DNA of 51,384 bases from Ferrovibrio sp. (GCF_029255545.1 NZ_JANLJJ010000011.1:37374-88757), one strand, 5' to 3'; positions 1 through 14,045 are shown, counted from the first letter of the stretch. A program made the numbers and translations. The notes: generated from the sequence alone by a model not told the origin.

Positions 1-250
1 CGATCCGTTCCGGCTTGCCGTCCTTGATCGCGGCTTCCCATTCGGCGCTGGTATCACCAAGGGTGTAACGCCCGCGCACGATGGTGGCCCCGGCGGCAAC
101 ATCCTCGGTTTCGCCCGGCATTTCCGCCGCCTCGTCCGCCTGGCCCTGAGTCTGGGCCTGGGCCTGAGGCAGGCTCAGGCTGATCAGCAGGAGGGCAAGG
201 CCGGCCAGCCGGCGGAAAAATCCGGATCTATCGGCAGGCATCTGCGTCAT
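1..250 (-). CDS. Secreted protein of unknown function, N-terminal part only
   Basis: Reading leftward from an ATG at 250, an open frame of 83 codons runs off the window edge. The first 33 or so residues look like a Sec signal peptide: a short basic stretch (DRSGFFRR), a hydrophobic core (LAGLALLLISLSL) and an AQA-type cleavage site. A Gln/Glu/Ala-rich linker follows, and then a segment starting about residue 56 (TIVRGRYTLGD). I do not recognise a family from this fragment. It is divergent from the binding-protein gene at 450. A second ATG at 241 would also leave an intact signal peptide. Confidence 0.55.
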   Translation of the reverse strand, partial: MTQMPADRSGFFRRLAGLALLLISLSLPQAQAQTQGQADEAAEMPGETEDVAAGATIVRGRYTLGDTSAEWEAAIKDGKPERI

Positions 251-449
251 GGCGAATAGTCTGCCCCTGGAAAACGGCAGGAATCGGGCAACAGGATCAT
301 GAACAACCCTTCAAAGCCCCCGATATTTCTGGCGAATCGGGGCAAGGCAATATTACTGCACCGCAATACTTTCCGCCCGGGGTAATCATTTCGTAAGTCG
401 ATATGACACGAAAATACCGCTAAATTGCCGTTCAATCGAAGGGGGAATC

Positions 450-1190
450 TTGCGCGGCATTGCGATCATTCTGGCCTCGGTTCTCAGCCTCCCGGCTGGC
501 CAGGCCGCTGCCCAGGCCGGCCTGCAAATCGTGGCGCCGGCGCGCCCGCCCTACATCGTCGACCAGGATGGCATCGCCACCGGTCCGGCCGTGGAACTGA
601 CGCAGCAGCTCGCCCGCAGCATCCGCATCGACTCCACCGTGCGCATCCTGCCCTTTCAGCGCGCCGTCATGGCCTTGGACAAGGGCGACACGCTCTATCC
701 GGCATTGCTGCGCACGCCGCAGCGGGAAAAGCGCTATGTGTGGATCGGCGAGGTCTATGTCGACCGCGCGGTTTTCTTCACCCGCAATGACCGCAACACC
801 ATCAACAGCATCGATACCGCCCGCGCACTGCCGGTCATCAGCGTCATGCGCGGTTCCGAACTGCAATCCATCCTGCAGTCGCTCGGTCTGGAGCAGCTGG
901 AGGCCAACGCCACCGAAATCGACAATGCCCGCCTGCTGCAGGCCGGCCGCATCGATGGCTGGTTCGCCCTGGAAGCCGTGGGCCGCGCCACTTGGCGCGG
1001 CCTGGATTTCAACCCGGTTGAGCTGCGCTCCGGCGAGCCCTTCGCCCTGCTGTCCTTCTGGATTGCCGGATCGGCCAATTTGCCGGCCGACACAGTGGTG
1101 AAGCTGCGCGCCGCCTACCGGGCCATGCGGGCCGACGGCCGCTATCAGCGCATCATCGCGCCGCTGGCGGCGCTGAGCGCGCCATCCTGA
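450..1190 (+). CDS. Periplasmic solute-binding protein, family 3-like
   Basis: This is a 246-residue exported protein. A signal peptide ends near AAAQA (about residue 22), followed by a type II periplasmic-binding fold of the amino-acid-binding (SBP_bac_3) kind. The family motif near the start of the mature protein is present as RPPYIVDQDGIATGPAVEL, and it is about the usual length. The start is TTG at 450, chosen because AAGGGGG lies just upstream. No permease or ATPase gene is adjacent, so it may serve a transporter encoded elsewhere or act as a sensor or orphan protein. The ligand cannot be predicted. A bidirectional terminator follows at 1211-1237. Confidence 0.75.
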   Translation: MRGIAIILASVLSLPAGQAAAQAGLQIVAPARPPYIVDQDGIATGPAVELTQQLARSIRIDSTVRILPFQRAVMALDKGDTLYPALLRTPQREKRYVWIGEVYVDRAVFFTRNDRNTINSIDTARALPVISVMRGSELQSILQSLGLEQLEANATEIDNARLLQAGRIDGWFALEAVGRATWRGLDFNPVELRSGEPFALLSFWIAGSANLPADTVVKLRAAYRAMRADGRYQRIIAPLAALSAPS

Positions 1191-1210
1191 CCATCGCCGC
1201 CAGCCCATGA

Positions 1211-1237
1211 AAAAGGCCGGGATCGCTCCCGGCCTTT
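1211..1237. terminator. Bidirectional rho-independent terminator between the binding-protein gene and pnp
   Basis: An 11-bp perfect stem (AAAGGCCGGGA / TCCCGGCCTTT) with a 4-nt loop sits between two convergent genes. On the minus strand the stem is followed by five T, giving a good pnp terminator. On the plus strand the T run is shorter. Confidence 0.85.
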
Positions 1238-1263
1238 CCGTTTACAGCGGTGCTGCGTGAGGT

Positions 1264-3408
<2,145 letters not shown>

Positions 3409-3579
3409 ATTGACCTTCTTCCTTCTGAAGCGCCGCGGTCCCTGACCGGCGGCGCCCGGCGGGACGGCGCCCATCGCCTCCCACCCGGCCGATACGGCTG
3501 ATCGTCAGCCGTTCTCGGCGAACCGGCATTGCGGGCCCATCCCGAATGCCGGCCTGCCCGGACTATCCCCGAAACACCA

Positions 3580-3615
3580 ACGCCCGCCCCCGGCTGAAAT
3601 GCCGAAGGCGGGCGT
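3580..3615 (-). other. Hairpin in the rpsO-pnp intergenic region
   Basis: The 9-bp arms ACGCCCGCC and GGCGGGCGT enclose 18 nt that contain a further CGGC/GCCG pairing. On the minus strand it lies between the rpsO stop and the pnp start, and no clear T run follows. In Escherichia coli this interval carries a terminator and an RNase III site controlling pnp. An equivalent processing or attenuation role here is inference. Confidence 0.45.
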
Positions 3616-3674
3616 GGCATGTCGTGTCCGGAATACGGCCGCTCGCGGTTCGTATCGCGCCAGCGGCCATATCG

Positions 3675-3944
3675 TTACTTGCGCAGACCCAGGCGCTGGA
3701 TCAGTGCGTCGTAACGCGGCGTATCCGTGCGCTTGAGATAGTCGAGCAGGCTGCGGCGCTTGCTGACCATCATCAGCAGGCCGCGACGCGAATGCACGTC
3801 TTTCTTGTGGGTCTTGAAGTGTTCGGTGAGGTTGTTGATCCGCTCGGTGAGCAGAGCCACCTGGACGTCCGGCGAACCGGTGTCGCCCTTCTTGGTGGCG
3901 AATTCGGAAACCAGCGCGGTCTTGCGCTCGGCAGTGATGGTCAT
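3675..3944 (-). CDS. rpsO: 30S ribosomal protein S15
   Basis: At 89 residues this is the exact usual length for S15, which binds 16S rRNA early in assembly of the small-subunit platform and contacts 23S rRNA in bridge B4. The sequence is typical throughout: [36 protein letters not shown], and the C-terminal [13 protein letters not shown]. It sits 18 bp after truB on the minus strand and upstream of pnp, so it is probably cotranscribed with both. Confidence 0.98.
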   Translation of the reverse strand: MTITAERKTALVSEFATKKGDTGSPDVQVALLTERINNLTEHFKTHKKDVHSRRGLLMMVSKRRSLLDYLKRTDTPRYDALIQRLGLRK

Positions 3945-3962
3945 GCGACTAACTCCGCGACA

Positions 3963-4868
3963 TCATAGGTTGAACAAACGCAGCGGCCTGACCTCGTCGG
4001 CGAGACGCTCGGCAATTCCAACGGCCTTGCCGTCGGCTGTCACCAGCATTTCTCCTTCCGGCGGGAGTCCGGGAGCCGCAATCGCGATCCGTATCGACTG
4101 GCCGTGCCTGAGGCGGTCGGCCTGGGGGCCGGTTACAACCAGGGCCGGGATGTCGTCCAGCGCGGTTTCAACCGGCAGCAGATACGCGTGCGCGGCGTCC
4201 TTTTGGCACAGTTCCTCCAGCGAATCCAGCGAAAAAGCCCGGTCTTCGCCGTAGCGGCCGACCCGGGTGCGGCGCAGGGCGACGACATGGCCGAAACACC
4301 CCAGAACCTGACCAAAATCCCGCGCCAGGGCCCGCACATAGGCGCCCTTGCCGCAATCCACCTCGAACACGGCATGATCCGGATCCGGAGTATCGACCAG
4401 CCGCAGGGCATCGATCCGGATCGGCCGGGGCGCCAGGTCGGGGGGCTGGCCGGCCCTGGCTAGGTCATAGGCGCGGGCGCCAGCGATCTTGAGCGCCGAA
4501 TAGGCCGGCGGGCGCTGCATGATTTCGCCGATGAACTGCGGCAGCATGGCCGCGATGGCGGTCCGGTCCGGCCGCACGTCCGAGCGGGCGATCACCTCGC
4601 CCTCGGCATCGTCGGTGGCGGTCGCTTCGCCCCAGCGCACGGTGAAACGGTAGGTTTTGCCCGACCCCATGACATAGGCGACCGTCTTGGTCGCCTCGCC
4701 CAGCGCGATCGGCAGGATGCCGGTGGCCAGCGGATCGAGAGTGCCGCCATGGCCGGCCTTGGCCGCCTGGGTCAGGCGGCGCACCTTCGCCAGGCACTGG
4801 GTCGAGGTCAGGCCAAGCGGCTTGTCGACGATCACCCAGCCATGGACCGGGCGGCCCTTCCGTTTCAT
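3963..4868 (-). CDS. truB: tRNA pseudouridine(55) synthase
   Basis: This 301-residue enzyme makes pseudouridine 55 in the tRNA T loop. The catalytic Asp is D45 in GHGGTLDPLATG. The N-terminal GWVIVDKPLGLTS and the YSALKIAGARAYDLAR segment are also family hallmarks. A PUA-like C-terminal tail completes the protein. The start overlaps the end of rbfA by 4 bp (ATGA), indicating translational coupling. Confidence 0.97.
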   Translation of the reverse strand: MKRKGRPVHGWVIVDKPLGLTSTQCLAKVRRLTQAAKAGHGGTLDPLATGILPIALGEATKTVAYVMGSGKTYRFTVRWGEATATDDAEGEVIARSDVRPDRTAIAAMLPQFIGEIMQRPPAYSALKIAGARAYDLARAGQPPDLAPRPIRIDALRLVDTPDPDHAVFEVDCGKGAYVRALARDFGQVLGCFGHVVALRRTRVGRYGEDRAFSLDSLEELCQKDAAHAYLLPVETALDDIPALVVTGPQADRLRHGQSIRIAIAAPGLPPEGEMLVTADGKAVGIAERLADEVRPLRLFNL

Positions 4869-5356
4869 TCCTCGGTCCCGTCGTCGGCCGGCTTCTTCAG
4901 GTCGGCCTGCACGGCGGGATGCAGCAGCGCGCGTTCGACGCGGGCGGCCTCGTCGAAGCTCTCGTCCAGTTTGAAGGAGAAACTCGGCGCCAGTCGCAGG
5001 TTGATGCGGTGGGCCGCTTCGGTGCGGATATAGGCCTGGGCGCGGTTCAGCGCCGCGATGGTCTTCGTCGCGTCCTCGCCACCCCCCTTACCTCCACCGA
5101 GCGGCATGACGAAGGCGGTGGCATTGCGCAGGTCTGGGCTGACCCGCACCTCGGTGACGGTGACCGATACGCCATCGACCAGATCGGGGTCGCGGAAATG
5201 GCCGCGCAGCAGGATGTCGCTCAGGATATGGCGCAGCTCCTCGCCGACCCTGAGCTGCCGCTGGCTGCGGCCGCCCGGCAGGTCGGCCAGAGAGTTGCCG
5301 GCCTGGGAACGACTGCCGCGTGCACCGCTACGGGCGCCCTTGCCGCGCTGCGCCAT
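4865..5356 (-). CDS. rbfA: Ribosome-binding factor A
   Basis: RbfA is a KH-fold protein needed for late 30S maturation and 16S 5'-end processing. The core runs from about residue 33 (RQLRVGEELRHILSDIL) to about 135 (LAPSFSFKLDESFDEAARV). The protein is 163 residues, longer than the usual 120-135, because of a basic Gly/Arg/Ser-rich N-terminal extension of about 30 residues and a short acidic C-terminal tail. It is 30 bp downstream of infB and overlaps truB by 4 bp. Confidence 0.95.
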   Translation of the reverse strand: MAQRGKGARSGARGSRSQAGNSLADLPGGRSQRQLRVGEELRHILSDILLRGHFRDPDLVDGVSVTVTEVRVSPDLRNATAFVMPLGGGKGGGEDATKTIAALNRAQAYIRTEAAHRINLRLAPSFSFKLDESFDEAARVERALLHPAVQADLKKPADDGTEE

Positions 5357-5386
5357 GATCCATCACTCCGTCGGACTGTGGCGCGC

Positions 5387-8254
5387 TTAAAGCTCGCGCG
5401 CCACGCTCTCGAGTTCGAAACACTCGATGACGTCGCCCTGCTTGATGTCGTCGTAATTCTCGAACGACATACCGCAATCCATGCCCTGCTTGACCTCGCG
5501 GACATCGTCCTTGAAGCGCTTGAGGGTCGAAAGCTGGCCTTCGTGGATCACCACGTTGTCGCGCAGCAGGCGGACCTTGGCGCCGCGCTTGACCAGCCCC
5601 TCGGTGACCATGCAGCCGGCGACCTTGCCGACCTTGGTGATGTTGAACACCTCGCGGATCTCGGCATAGCCGAGGAAACGCTCGCGGATCGACGGCGCCA
5701 GCATGCCCGACAGCAGGGCCTTCAGGTCATCCAGCACGTTGTAGATGATCGAGTAATAGCGGATGTCGACGCCATCGCGCTCGGCCATCTCGCGCGCCTG
5801 TTTGGAGGCGCGCACATTGAAGGCGATGATGGCGCCCTTCGAGGCCGCCGCCAGGGCGATATCCGATTCATTGATGCCGCCGACGGCGCCATGCAGGATG
5901 CGCACCGCAACTTCATCGGTGGCCAGCTTGTTGATCGAGCCCATGATCGCTTCGAGCGAGCCCTGCACGTCGGTCTTGATGACGATCGGCAGTTCCTTGG
6001 CTTCGCCAGCCTGGATCTTGGAGAACATCTGCTCCAGCGTGCCGCGCGCGGAGATGGCGGATTTGGCCTCGCGCTGCTTGCGCTCGCGGAATTCCGCGAC
6101 CTCGCGGGCCCGCGCCTCGTTGTCGACGACGACAAACTCGTCGCCGGCTTCCGGATTGCCCTGCAGGCCGAGCACCTCGACTGGAACGGCCGGGCCGGCT
6201 GAAACCACGTTCTTGCCGTGATCGTCGATCAGGGCGCGCACGCGGCCCCATGACGGGCCGGCCACGAACACGTCGCCGACATGCAGGGTGCCGCGCTGGA
6301 CCAGCACGGTGGCCACCGAGCCACGGCCGCGCTCCAGCTTGGCTTCGATCACCACGCCTTCGGCGCGGCGATCCGGATTGGCCTTGAGGTCGAGGATTTC
6401 CGACTGCAGCAGGACGGCTTCCTCGAGCTGGTCGAGACCCTTTTTGGTCTTGGCCGAAACCTCGATCGACTGCACGTCGCCGCCCATCTGCTCAACGACA
6501 ATCTCGTGCTGCAGCAGTTCCTGCCGCACTTTCTGCGGATTGGCCTGCGGCTTGTCGCATTTGTTGATCGCCACCACGATCGGCACGCCGGCCGCCTTGG
6601 CGTGATGGATCGCCTCGATGGTCTGCGGCATCACGCTGTCGTCGGCCGCCACCACCAGCACGACGATGTCGGTGGCCTTAGCGCCGCGGGCGCGCATCTG
6701 GGTGAAGGCTTCATGGCCCGGCGTGTCGAGGAAGGTGATCGCCTTGCCCGACTTCAGGTGCACCTGGTAGGCGCCGATATGCTGGGTGATGCCGCCGGCT
6801 TCGCCACTGACCACGTCGGTCTGGCGCAGGGCATCGAGCAGCGAGGTCTTGCCGTGATCGACATGGCCCATGACGGTGACAACCGGCGGACGCGGCATCA
6901 GGGCCGCCTCCTCGTCCTTCTCGCCGCCCAGGCCCAGCTCGATGTCGGATTCCGCGACACGCTGCACGCGATGGCCGAATTCGCCAACGATCAGCTCGGC
7001 GGTATCGGCATCGATGGTTTGGTTGATCGTCGCCATCACGCCCATCTTCATCAGGGCCTTGATGACGTCGACGCCGCGCTCGGCCATGCGGTTGGCCAGC
7101 TCCTGCACGGTGATGGTCTCGGGAATGACAACGTCGCGCAAGATTTTCTGCTGCTCCGCGGCGCCCTGATGATGGGCCCGCTTTTCGCGCTCGATGCGGC
7201 GGCGGAAGGATGCCACCGAACGGACGCGCTCGTTTTCGTCCAGCGCCTTGGTCACGCTGAGCTTGCCGGCGCGGCGCTGGGCGCCGTCGCGGCCGCGGCC
7301 CGGCGTCGGCTTGGCCGGCGCGACCTTGGCGCCGGCGCCACGGCGCTTGGCGCCAGCCTCGTCATCCTCATCCGCCACGACACGGGCGCCAACCGGCGCA
7401 GCGCCGGGGGCGGCCTCGGTGCCGGTGGTTTCCGGCGCATTCAGGCGGCGGGCCGCCTCGGCCTCGGCCTTCTTGCGGGCATCGTCTTCCGCCTTCTTGC
7501 GGGCATCCTCGTCGGCCTGGCGACGCAGGGCGGCCTCGCGCTCGGCGTGGACGCGGGAAAGCTCCTCCTGGCGGCGACGCATGTCCTCTTCGGCCACGCG
7601 GCGCATCTCGCTGAAGCGGCTGCGCAGATCGGCATCGCGGGTCCGCGCCTGCTTCTCTTCCTCCGACATCGGCTTGAGCACGACGCCGGTCGGGCGCTGG
7701 GCGCGCTGGGCGCCGCCGCGCTCGGTCCGTTCGGTCCGTTCGCGGCCCGGACGCACGTCACCGGTTGGCTGCGCCGTCATGCGCGGGCCGCTGCGGGGGG
7801 TTTCCACCACGCGGGCGGTCGGCGCGGCGGCGGCCGGACGCGGGGCCGGTTCGGCAGCGGGCTGGGGCTCGACCGGCTTGGCAGCCGGAGCCTTGGCGGC
7901 CTCGGCCGCACGGGCGGCAGCGGCCTCCTCGGCGGCCTTCGCGGCCTTCGCGGCATCGTATTCGGCAATCTTTTCGGCGTGCGACGGCACCGTCACGCTG
8001 GGCGTGGCAGCCGGCTTCGGCGCAGCGGCGGCAGGCGTCGGCGCGGCGGCCGGCGTCGGGGCGGCTTCGGCTTTGCCGGCAGCAGCACCCGGCGGCACGA
8101 TGGTGCGTTTCTTGCGCACCTCGACCGTCACCGCCTTGGTCCTGCCATGGCTGAAGCTCTGGCGTACCTGGCCGGTCTCGACGGTTTTCTTCAGCTCCAG
8201 CCGCTTGGGCCGCGCCGCCGCCTTGTCCTTGTCCTGCTCGTTCACGTCGCTCAT
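5387..8254 (-). CDS. infB: Translation initiation factor IF-2
   Basis: IF-2 is the GTPase that places initiator tRNA and drives subunit joining. At 955 residues it is a long form. An IF2 N-terminal motif ([20 protein letters not shown]) is followed by about 300 residues of Ala/Pro/Glu/Arg-rich linker. The G domain then begins with [10 protein letters not shown] near residue 461 and contains [14 protein letters not shown] and SAKT, followed by domains II to IV. The linker GC bias produces long antisense open frames that are not genes. The gene is separated by about 130 bp from ylxR and is followed closely by rbfA. Confidence 0.98.
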   Translation of the reverse strand: MSDVNEQDKDKAAARPKRLELKKTVETGQVRQSFSHGRTKAVTVEVRKKRTIVPPGAAAGKAEAAPTPAAAPTPAAAAPKPAATPSVTVPSHAEKIAEYDAAKAAKAAEEAAAARAAEAAKAPAAKPVEPQPAAEPAPRPAAAAPTARVVETPRSGPRMTAQPTGDVRPGRERTERTERGGAQRAQRPTGVVLKPMSEEEKQARTRDADLRSRFSEMRRVAEEDMRRRQEELSRVHAEREAALRRQADEDARKKAEDDARKKAEAEAARRLNAPETTGTEAAPGAAPVGARVVADEDDEAGAKRRGAGAKVAPAKPTPGRGRDGAQRRAGKLSVTKALDENERVRSVASFRRRIEREKRAHHQGAAEQQKILRDVVIPETITVQELANRMAERGVDVIKALMKMGVMATINQTIDADTAELIVGEFGHRVQRVAESDIELGLGGEKDEEAALMPRPPVVTVMGHVDHGKTSLLDALRQTDVVSGEAGGITQHIGAYQVHLKSGKAITFLDTPGHEAFTQMRARGAKATDIVVLVVAADDSVMPQTIEAIHHAKAAGVPIVVAINKCDKPQANPQKVRQELLQHEIVVEQMGGDVQSIEVSAKTKKGLDQLEEAVLLQSEILDLKANPDRRAEGVVIEAKLERGRGSVATVLVQRGTLHVGDVFVAGPSWGRVRALIDDHGKNVVSAGPAVPVEVLGLQGNPEAGDEFVVVDNEARAREVAEFRERKQREAKSAISARGTLEQMFSKIQAGEAKELPIVIKTDVQGSLEAIMGSINKLATDEVAVRILHGAVGGINESDIALAAASKGAIIAFNVRASKQAREMAERDGVDIRYYSIIYNVLDDLKALLSGMLAPSIRERFLGYAEIREVFNITKVGKVAGCMVTEGLVKRGAKVRLLRDNVVIHEGQLSTLKRFKDDVREVKQGMDCGMSFENYDDIKQGDVIECFELESVAREL

Positions 8255-8381
8255 ACAGTCCGCTTCCGCCTACCGCTCAAAACTCATCCGCATCGGTCCG
8301 ATGCACACATTCCGTACCAGACCCGGCACCATCTATGGCGCGCCCCGGGTCATGGCACCCCCCACCCGGCCCGTCAACCGC

Positions 8382-8844
8382 CTAAATCCCGGCGCCGACA
8401 AGCCTGGCAAGCAATGCCAGATCGGCCGCCAGGCGGCCGGTGAACGGCGTGGGCCTGAGCCCCAGCCGCCCGAAACCGAGCGCCGCCGCGTCGACGACCA
8501 GCATGGCGCCGGTCTCCGCTGCGGCCGCATCGGCCATCACCAACCCGGCACGCCGGGCCTTTGCGACCTGGGCCGCGACATGCGCCGTCCAGGCCGCGAC
8601 GCTGCGGGCCGCCAGATCCTCTGGCACCTGCAGCTTGCGTTTCGCGCCACGGGCGAACGCGCCCCTGGCTTTTGCCGCCGCCACCGCGCCCGGCGCCGGC
8701 GCCAGCCACAAACCGCGGCCAGGCAACCGATGCGCCGGATCCGGCACCACTGCGCCCGTCGCATCGACGGCAAAGCGCAGCAGGCAATCCGGTGTCGCGC
8801 GCAGGCCGCTGAGCAGACAGCGGCGTTGCGGCGCGGCGTTGCCG

Positions 8845-8852
<8 letters not shown>
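8382..8852 (-). CDS. ylxR: YlxR-family (DUF448) RNA-binding protein
   Basis: This protein of about 156 residues joins an N-terminal YlxR/DUF448 domain to a C-terminal L7Ae/L30e-like domain. The YlxR part has RRCLLSGLRATPDCLLRF and PGRGLWLAP, where the family motif is R-x-C-x-x-[CS]-R/G. The C-terminal domain includes KARRAGLVMADAAAAETGAMLVVDAAALGFGRLG. The longer open frame starts upstream inside nusA, but ATG at 8852 overlaps the nusA stop by 8 bp (ATGCCTGA) and begins at the conserved domain. It belongs to the rimP-nusA-ylxR-infB operon. YlxR proteins are linked to RNase P and ribosome biology in some bacteria. Confidence 0.9.
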
Positions 8853-10377
<1,525 letters not shown>

Positions 10378-10436
10378 CGTTCCTGTTCCTCGAACTCGTT
10401 ACCCGTACAAATCCCTGTTGAAACCCCGGCGCGGCG

Positions 10437-10958
10437 TTACTGAGCCGCGGTCGGCCGCCCCGCCAGCGCGGCAGCGATCAGGTCGTCGGTGACGACCAGC
10501 TTGGCAGTGGCGATCTCGGCAACCGGCAGCGGCGTTTCCGCGCCCGATTCCTCGTCCGCCAGCAGCACGGCATCGCCCCGCAACCCCTTGAGGCGGCCGC
10601 GGAACCGTTTGCGGCCATCAAGCGGCCGGGCCAATTCGATCTTGGCCTCAAAACTCTTGAACCGCTCGAAATCCGCCGGCTTCACCAGCGGCCGATCCAG
10701 CCCCGGCGACGAGACTTCCAGCCGGTAGGCGCCGCTGATCGGGTCTTCCACATCAAGCAGCGCGCTCACCGCGCGGCTGACATCGGCGCAATCATCGACG
10801 GTCACGCCGCCGTCATGCGGGGCGCCGCCGGTCTCGCGCTCGAACATGATCTGCAGCACCGGGCGCTGCGCACCGATCAGCTTGACGCGCACCAGCTGGA
10901 AGCCCATGGCCTCCAGGGTGGGTGCAATCATATCCGCAATTCGGGCGGCCGCATCCAT
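10437..10958 (-). CDS. rimP: Ribosome maturation factor RimP
   Basis: RimP is a 30S assembly factor. The 173-residue protein has the family landmarks LEAMGFQLVRVKLIG, the VDDCADVSRAVSALLD strand-helix, YRLEVSSPGLDRPL and an SH3-like C-terminal domain (FRGRLKGLRGDAVLL). The frame is open well upstream, through hairpins and low-complexity DNA. ATG at 10958 is preferred because the alignable protein begins there. It is the first gene of the rimP-nusA-ylxR-infB-rbfA-truB-rpsO-pnp series, and two hairpins lie in its leader. Confidence 0.94.
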   Translation of the reverse strand: MDAAARIADMIAPTLEAMGFQLVRVKLIGAQRPVLQIMFERETGGAPHDGGVTVDDCADVSRAVSALLDVEDPISGAYRLEVSSPGLDRPLVKPADFERFKSFEAKIELARPLDGRKRFRGRLKGLRGDAVLLADEESGAETPLPVAEIATAKLVVTDDLIAAALAGRPTAAQ

Positions 10959-10991
10959 GCGTGCGCTGTCGTCCTCAAATTCAGGTCTGAA

Positions 10992-11019
10992 ACCCGCCGG
11001 CCCGGTTCTGCCGGCGGGT
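10992..11019 (-). other. Leader hairpin upstream of rimP
   Basis: A perfect 10-bp stem (ACCCGCCGGC / GCCGGCGGGT) encloses an 8-nt loop, ending 34 bp before the rimP start. On the minus strand it is followed by TTTC, so it could be a weak terminator, an RNA-stability element or part of an attenuator. Its role is inferred from position only. Confidence 0.5.
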
Positions 11020-11042
11020 CGCCAAACCCATACGGCACAAAC

Positions 11043-11065
11043 AAAAAATGGGCCGACCGGCCCAT
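11043..11065 (-). terminator. Rho-independent terminator upstream of rimP
   Basis: The 7-bp arms ATGGGCC and GGCCCAT enclose a 4-nt loop, followed on the minus strand by a run of T (TTTTTTG). It lies 141 bp downstream of the CbtA-like gene stop and 85 bp upstream of the rimP start. It probably ends the metK-trmB-cbtA transcript, and rimP would then need its own promoter or readthrough. Confidence 0.65.
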
Positions 11066-11149
11066 ATCCAATTCCCCGATCCGACCATGGACCAGGCCAG
11101 CAATGTCGGAGGCTGTTATAGCGGCAAATTCCGTCAATGCAAGGCTTTT

Positions 11150-11216
11150 CAGCCCCTGGTTCAGCCCCTGGTTCAGCCCCGGTTGAGCCCCGGCTCAACC
11201 CTGGCTCAACCCTGGC
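11150..11216. repeat. Short direct and inverted repeat cluster at the 3' end of the CbtA-like gene
   Basis: On the plus strand there are two adjacent copies of an 11- to 12-bp unit (CAGCCCCTGGTT), a partial third, and then two copies of GGCTCAACCCT in the opposite sense. The centre (11181-11200) is a palindrome, GGTTGAGCC-CC-GGCTCAACC. The cluster includes the stop codon of the minus-strand gene and extends past it. It resembles slippage-generated duplications and could fold into alternative hairpins. Confidence 0.75.
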
Positions 11217-11901
11217 GCAGGACCACCCGACGGGTCGCCAGCACGGAGAAAAACCCGAGCAGCAGCCAGAATACCAGATCAAGCCCCAGGCCCATTTCCA
11301 TCCCCAGGGCGGTGTCGGTGGCGGCGGGCTCGAAACTCAGGCCGGCATTCAGCCCGGCCAGCGGGTCGCCGGCTTCCACCGGCAGGGCCGTCCATTCCGG
11401 CAGGGTGGAGACCACCAGCAGGGGGAGCAGGAGCAGCCCGATGCCCAGCACGAGGGCCGAGCGACCCAGGGACCGCAGCCCCCCGCCGGCCAGCCTCCCG
11501 CCGGCCAGACTTCCGCCAGGCGACTGGCCCGGCCGCAGCAGGAACAGCCCCCCGCCGGCGCAGGCCACGGTAAACAGCCAGACCAGCAGCCCGATGGCGT
11601 CGCGCGGCACGACGCCCGGCACTTCGAGTGGCAGGATCATCCAGGGTATCAGCACGACCGCCAGGAAACCGCCCAGGCCCCAGGCCAGGCCACCGCGATA
11701 GCCGGGCGCGCCCAGGCGATGGAAGATCAGCTGCAGCACCAGCCCGCCACCGAGGCCAACCAGCACATGCTGCAGCAGAAAGGCCTCGCGGCCGACAATA
11801 TCCGAATTGTCCGGCGGCGCGACCACCGCCTTGACAATCATCAGGACCAGCGTGGCGAGGATGCTTGCCATCGCCGCCGCAGCACCCAGCCGGAACGGCA
11901 T
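11206..11901 (-). CDS. CbtA-like integral membrane protein
   Basis: This is a 231-residue hydrophobic protein with about five or six membrane segments. The central GGLAWGLGGFLAVVLIP and LPLEVPGV, plus the closing FWLLLGFFSVLATRR, resemble the CbtA family, often annotated as predicted cobalt transporters. Against that function, there is no CbtB partner with a His-rich motif, no room for a cobalamin riboswitch (trmB ends 27 bp upstream) and no obvious metal-ligand cluster. A good GGGGGAGGGCGG precedes the ATG. It looks cotranscribed with metK-trmB. A Gly/Ser-rich loop (GGSLAGGRLAGGGL) appears to be built of short repeats. Confidence 0.55.
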   Translation of the reverse strand: MPFRLGAAAAMASILATLVLMIVKAVVAPPDNSDIVGREAFLLQHVLVGLGGGLVLQLIFHRLGAPGYRGGLAWGLGGFLAVVLIPWMILPLEVPGVVPRDAIGLLVWLFTVACAGGGLFLLRPGQSPGGSLAGGRLAGGGLRSLGRSALVLGIGLLLLPLLVVSTLPEWTALPVEAGDPLAGLNAGLSFEPAATDTALGMEMGLGLDLVFWLLLGFFSVLATRRVVLRQG

Positions 11902-11928
11902 CCGCCCTCCCCCGCAAGGATCGTCCGG

Positions 11929-12666
11929 TCAGAGCCGGCGCAGGCGATAGTAATGCGGAGTCCGTCCGGCGGCGATGGCTTTCTGTTCGTATTTGCTGGC
12001 TGGCCAATCCTCGGGTCGTTGCAGCCAGTCGGCACTGCATGCGGCCAGCCATTCGAAACGCGGCTCGGCCAGGATATGGCGCAGCATCCAGCGCTGGTAA
12101 TCCGGCACGTCGGTGGCCACGCGCAACTCGCCCCCTGAAGGGATCAGCCGCGCCCAGTCGGCCAGCGTGTCGGCATTCACGATGCGGCGCCACTGGTGCC
12201 GCTTCTTCGGCCAGGGATCGGGAAACAGCGTGAAGCCGCGCTGCACGCTACGATCAGGCAGCGCCTTCAGCAGCAGCCGCGCATCGTCGGTGAGGATACG
12301 GATGTTATCCCTATGATCGCCGCGCTCATGGCGTTCGGCGATGCGCATCACCAGCTTGGCGACGCCATGCTCATAAGGCTCGATGCCGATGAAGCCGATC
12401 TCGGGATGGCGCTCGGACAGTTCAAACAGATGCCCGCCATCGCCGAAACCGATCTCGACCCAGTAGGCCTGCTTGGGACTTGTAAACAGCGTGGCCGGAT
12501 CGAGCGTCACGCCCGGCGCAGGCAGCGTGAACGACACGCGCGGCAGCCAGTCACCAAAGCGGCTTTCGCGGGTGGGAGAAAGCTTGCGGCCGCGCCGGCG
12601 CCCGTAGATCAGGCGTCGTCCAGATACTCCTGGGGGCGCGGCCGCATCATGAGACTCGTCAGACAC
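11929..12666 (-). CDS. trmB: tRNA (guanine-N7-)-methyltransferase
   Basis: TrmB makes m7G46 in tRNA using S-adenosylmethionine. The 245-residue protein has the AdoMet-binding EIGFGDGGHL, the IGIEPYEHGVAKL segment, the family signature FPDPWPKKRHQWRRIVN and a C-terminal SKYEQKAIAAGR. The first 20 or so residues are a low-complexity extension before the conserved GRRRGRKLSPTR. It follows metK by 18 bp in the same direction, and MetK makes its cofactor. Confidence 0.97.
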   Translation of the reverse strand: MSDESHDAAAPPGVSGRRLIYGRRRGRKLSPTRESRFGDWLPRVSFTLPAPGVTLDPATLFTSPKQAYWVEIGFGDGGHLFELSERHPEIGFIGIEPYEHGVAKLVMRIAERHERGDHRDNIRILTDDARLLLKALPDRSVQRGFTLFPDPWPKKRHQWRRIVNADTLADWARLIPSGGELRVATDVPDYQRWMLRHILAEPRFEWLAACSADWLQRPEDWPASKYEQKAIAAGRTPHYYRLRRL

Positions 12667-12684
12667 GAAACCTCTTGAACGTCC

Positions 12685-13899
<1,215 letters not shown>

Positions 13900-14045
13900 G
13901 TTTTATCTCCTCAAGCGGCCGCGCCAACCGGCCCGAAGCTGTTTCGCCCCGCACCAGCGCTTGGCGCACGCCGGAATTGGGAAAACGCGAAAGTCCGGTT
14001 ATTTCGCAGAGGTTACGGCGGGGGTCAAGCGGAATGCCGCCCGGA

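Noticed and set aside
247-435. 62-codon minus-strand frame at the left edge
   Set aside because: It overlaps the start of the partial secreted-protein gene and the divergent promoter region, with no ribosome-binding site or recognisable feature.
11041-11160. Initiator tRNA (metY) upstream of rimP as in Escherichia coli
   Set aside because: No T-arm GGTTCRAATCC or cloverleaf was found on either strand.
13900-14045. SAM riboswitch in the metK leader
   Set aside because: I could not find a convincing conserved core or pseudoknot; only a weak promoter-like TTGACC is visible.
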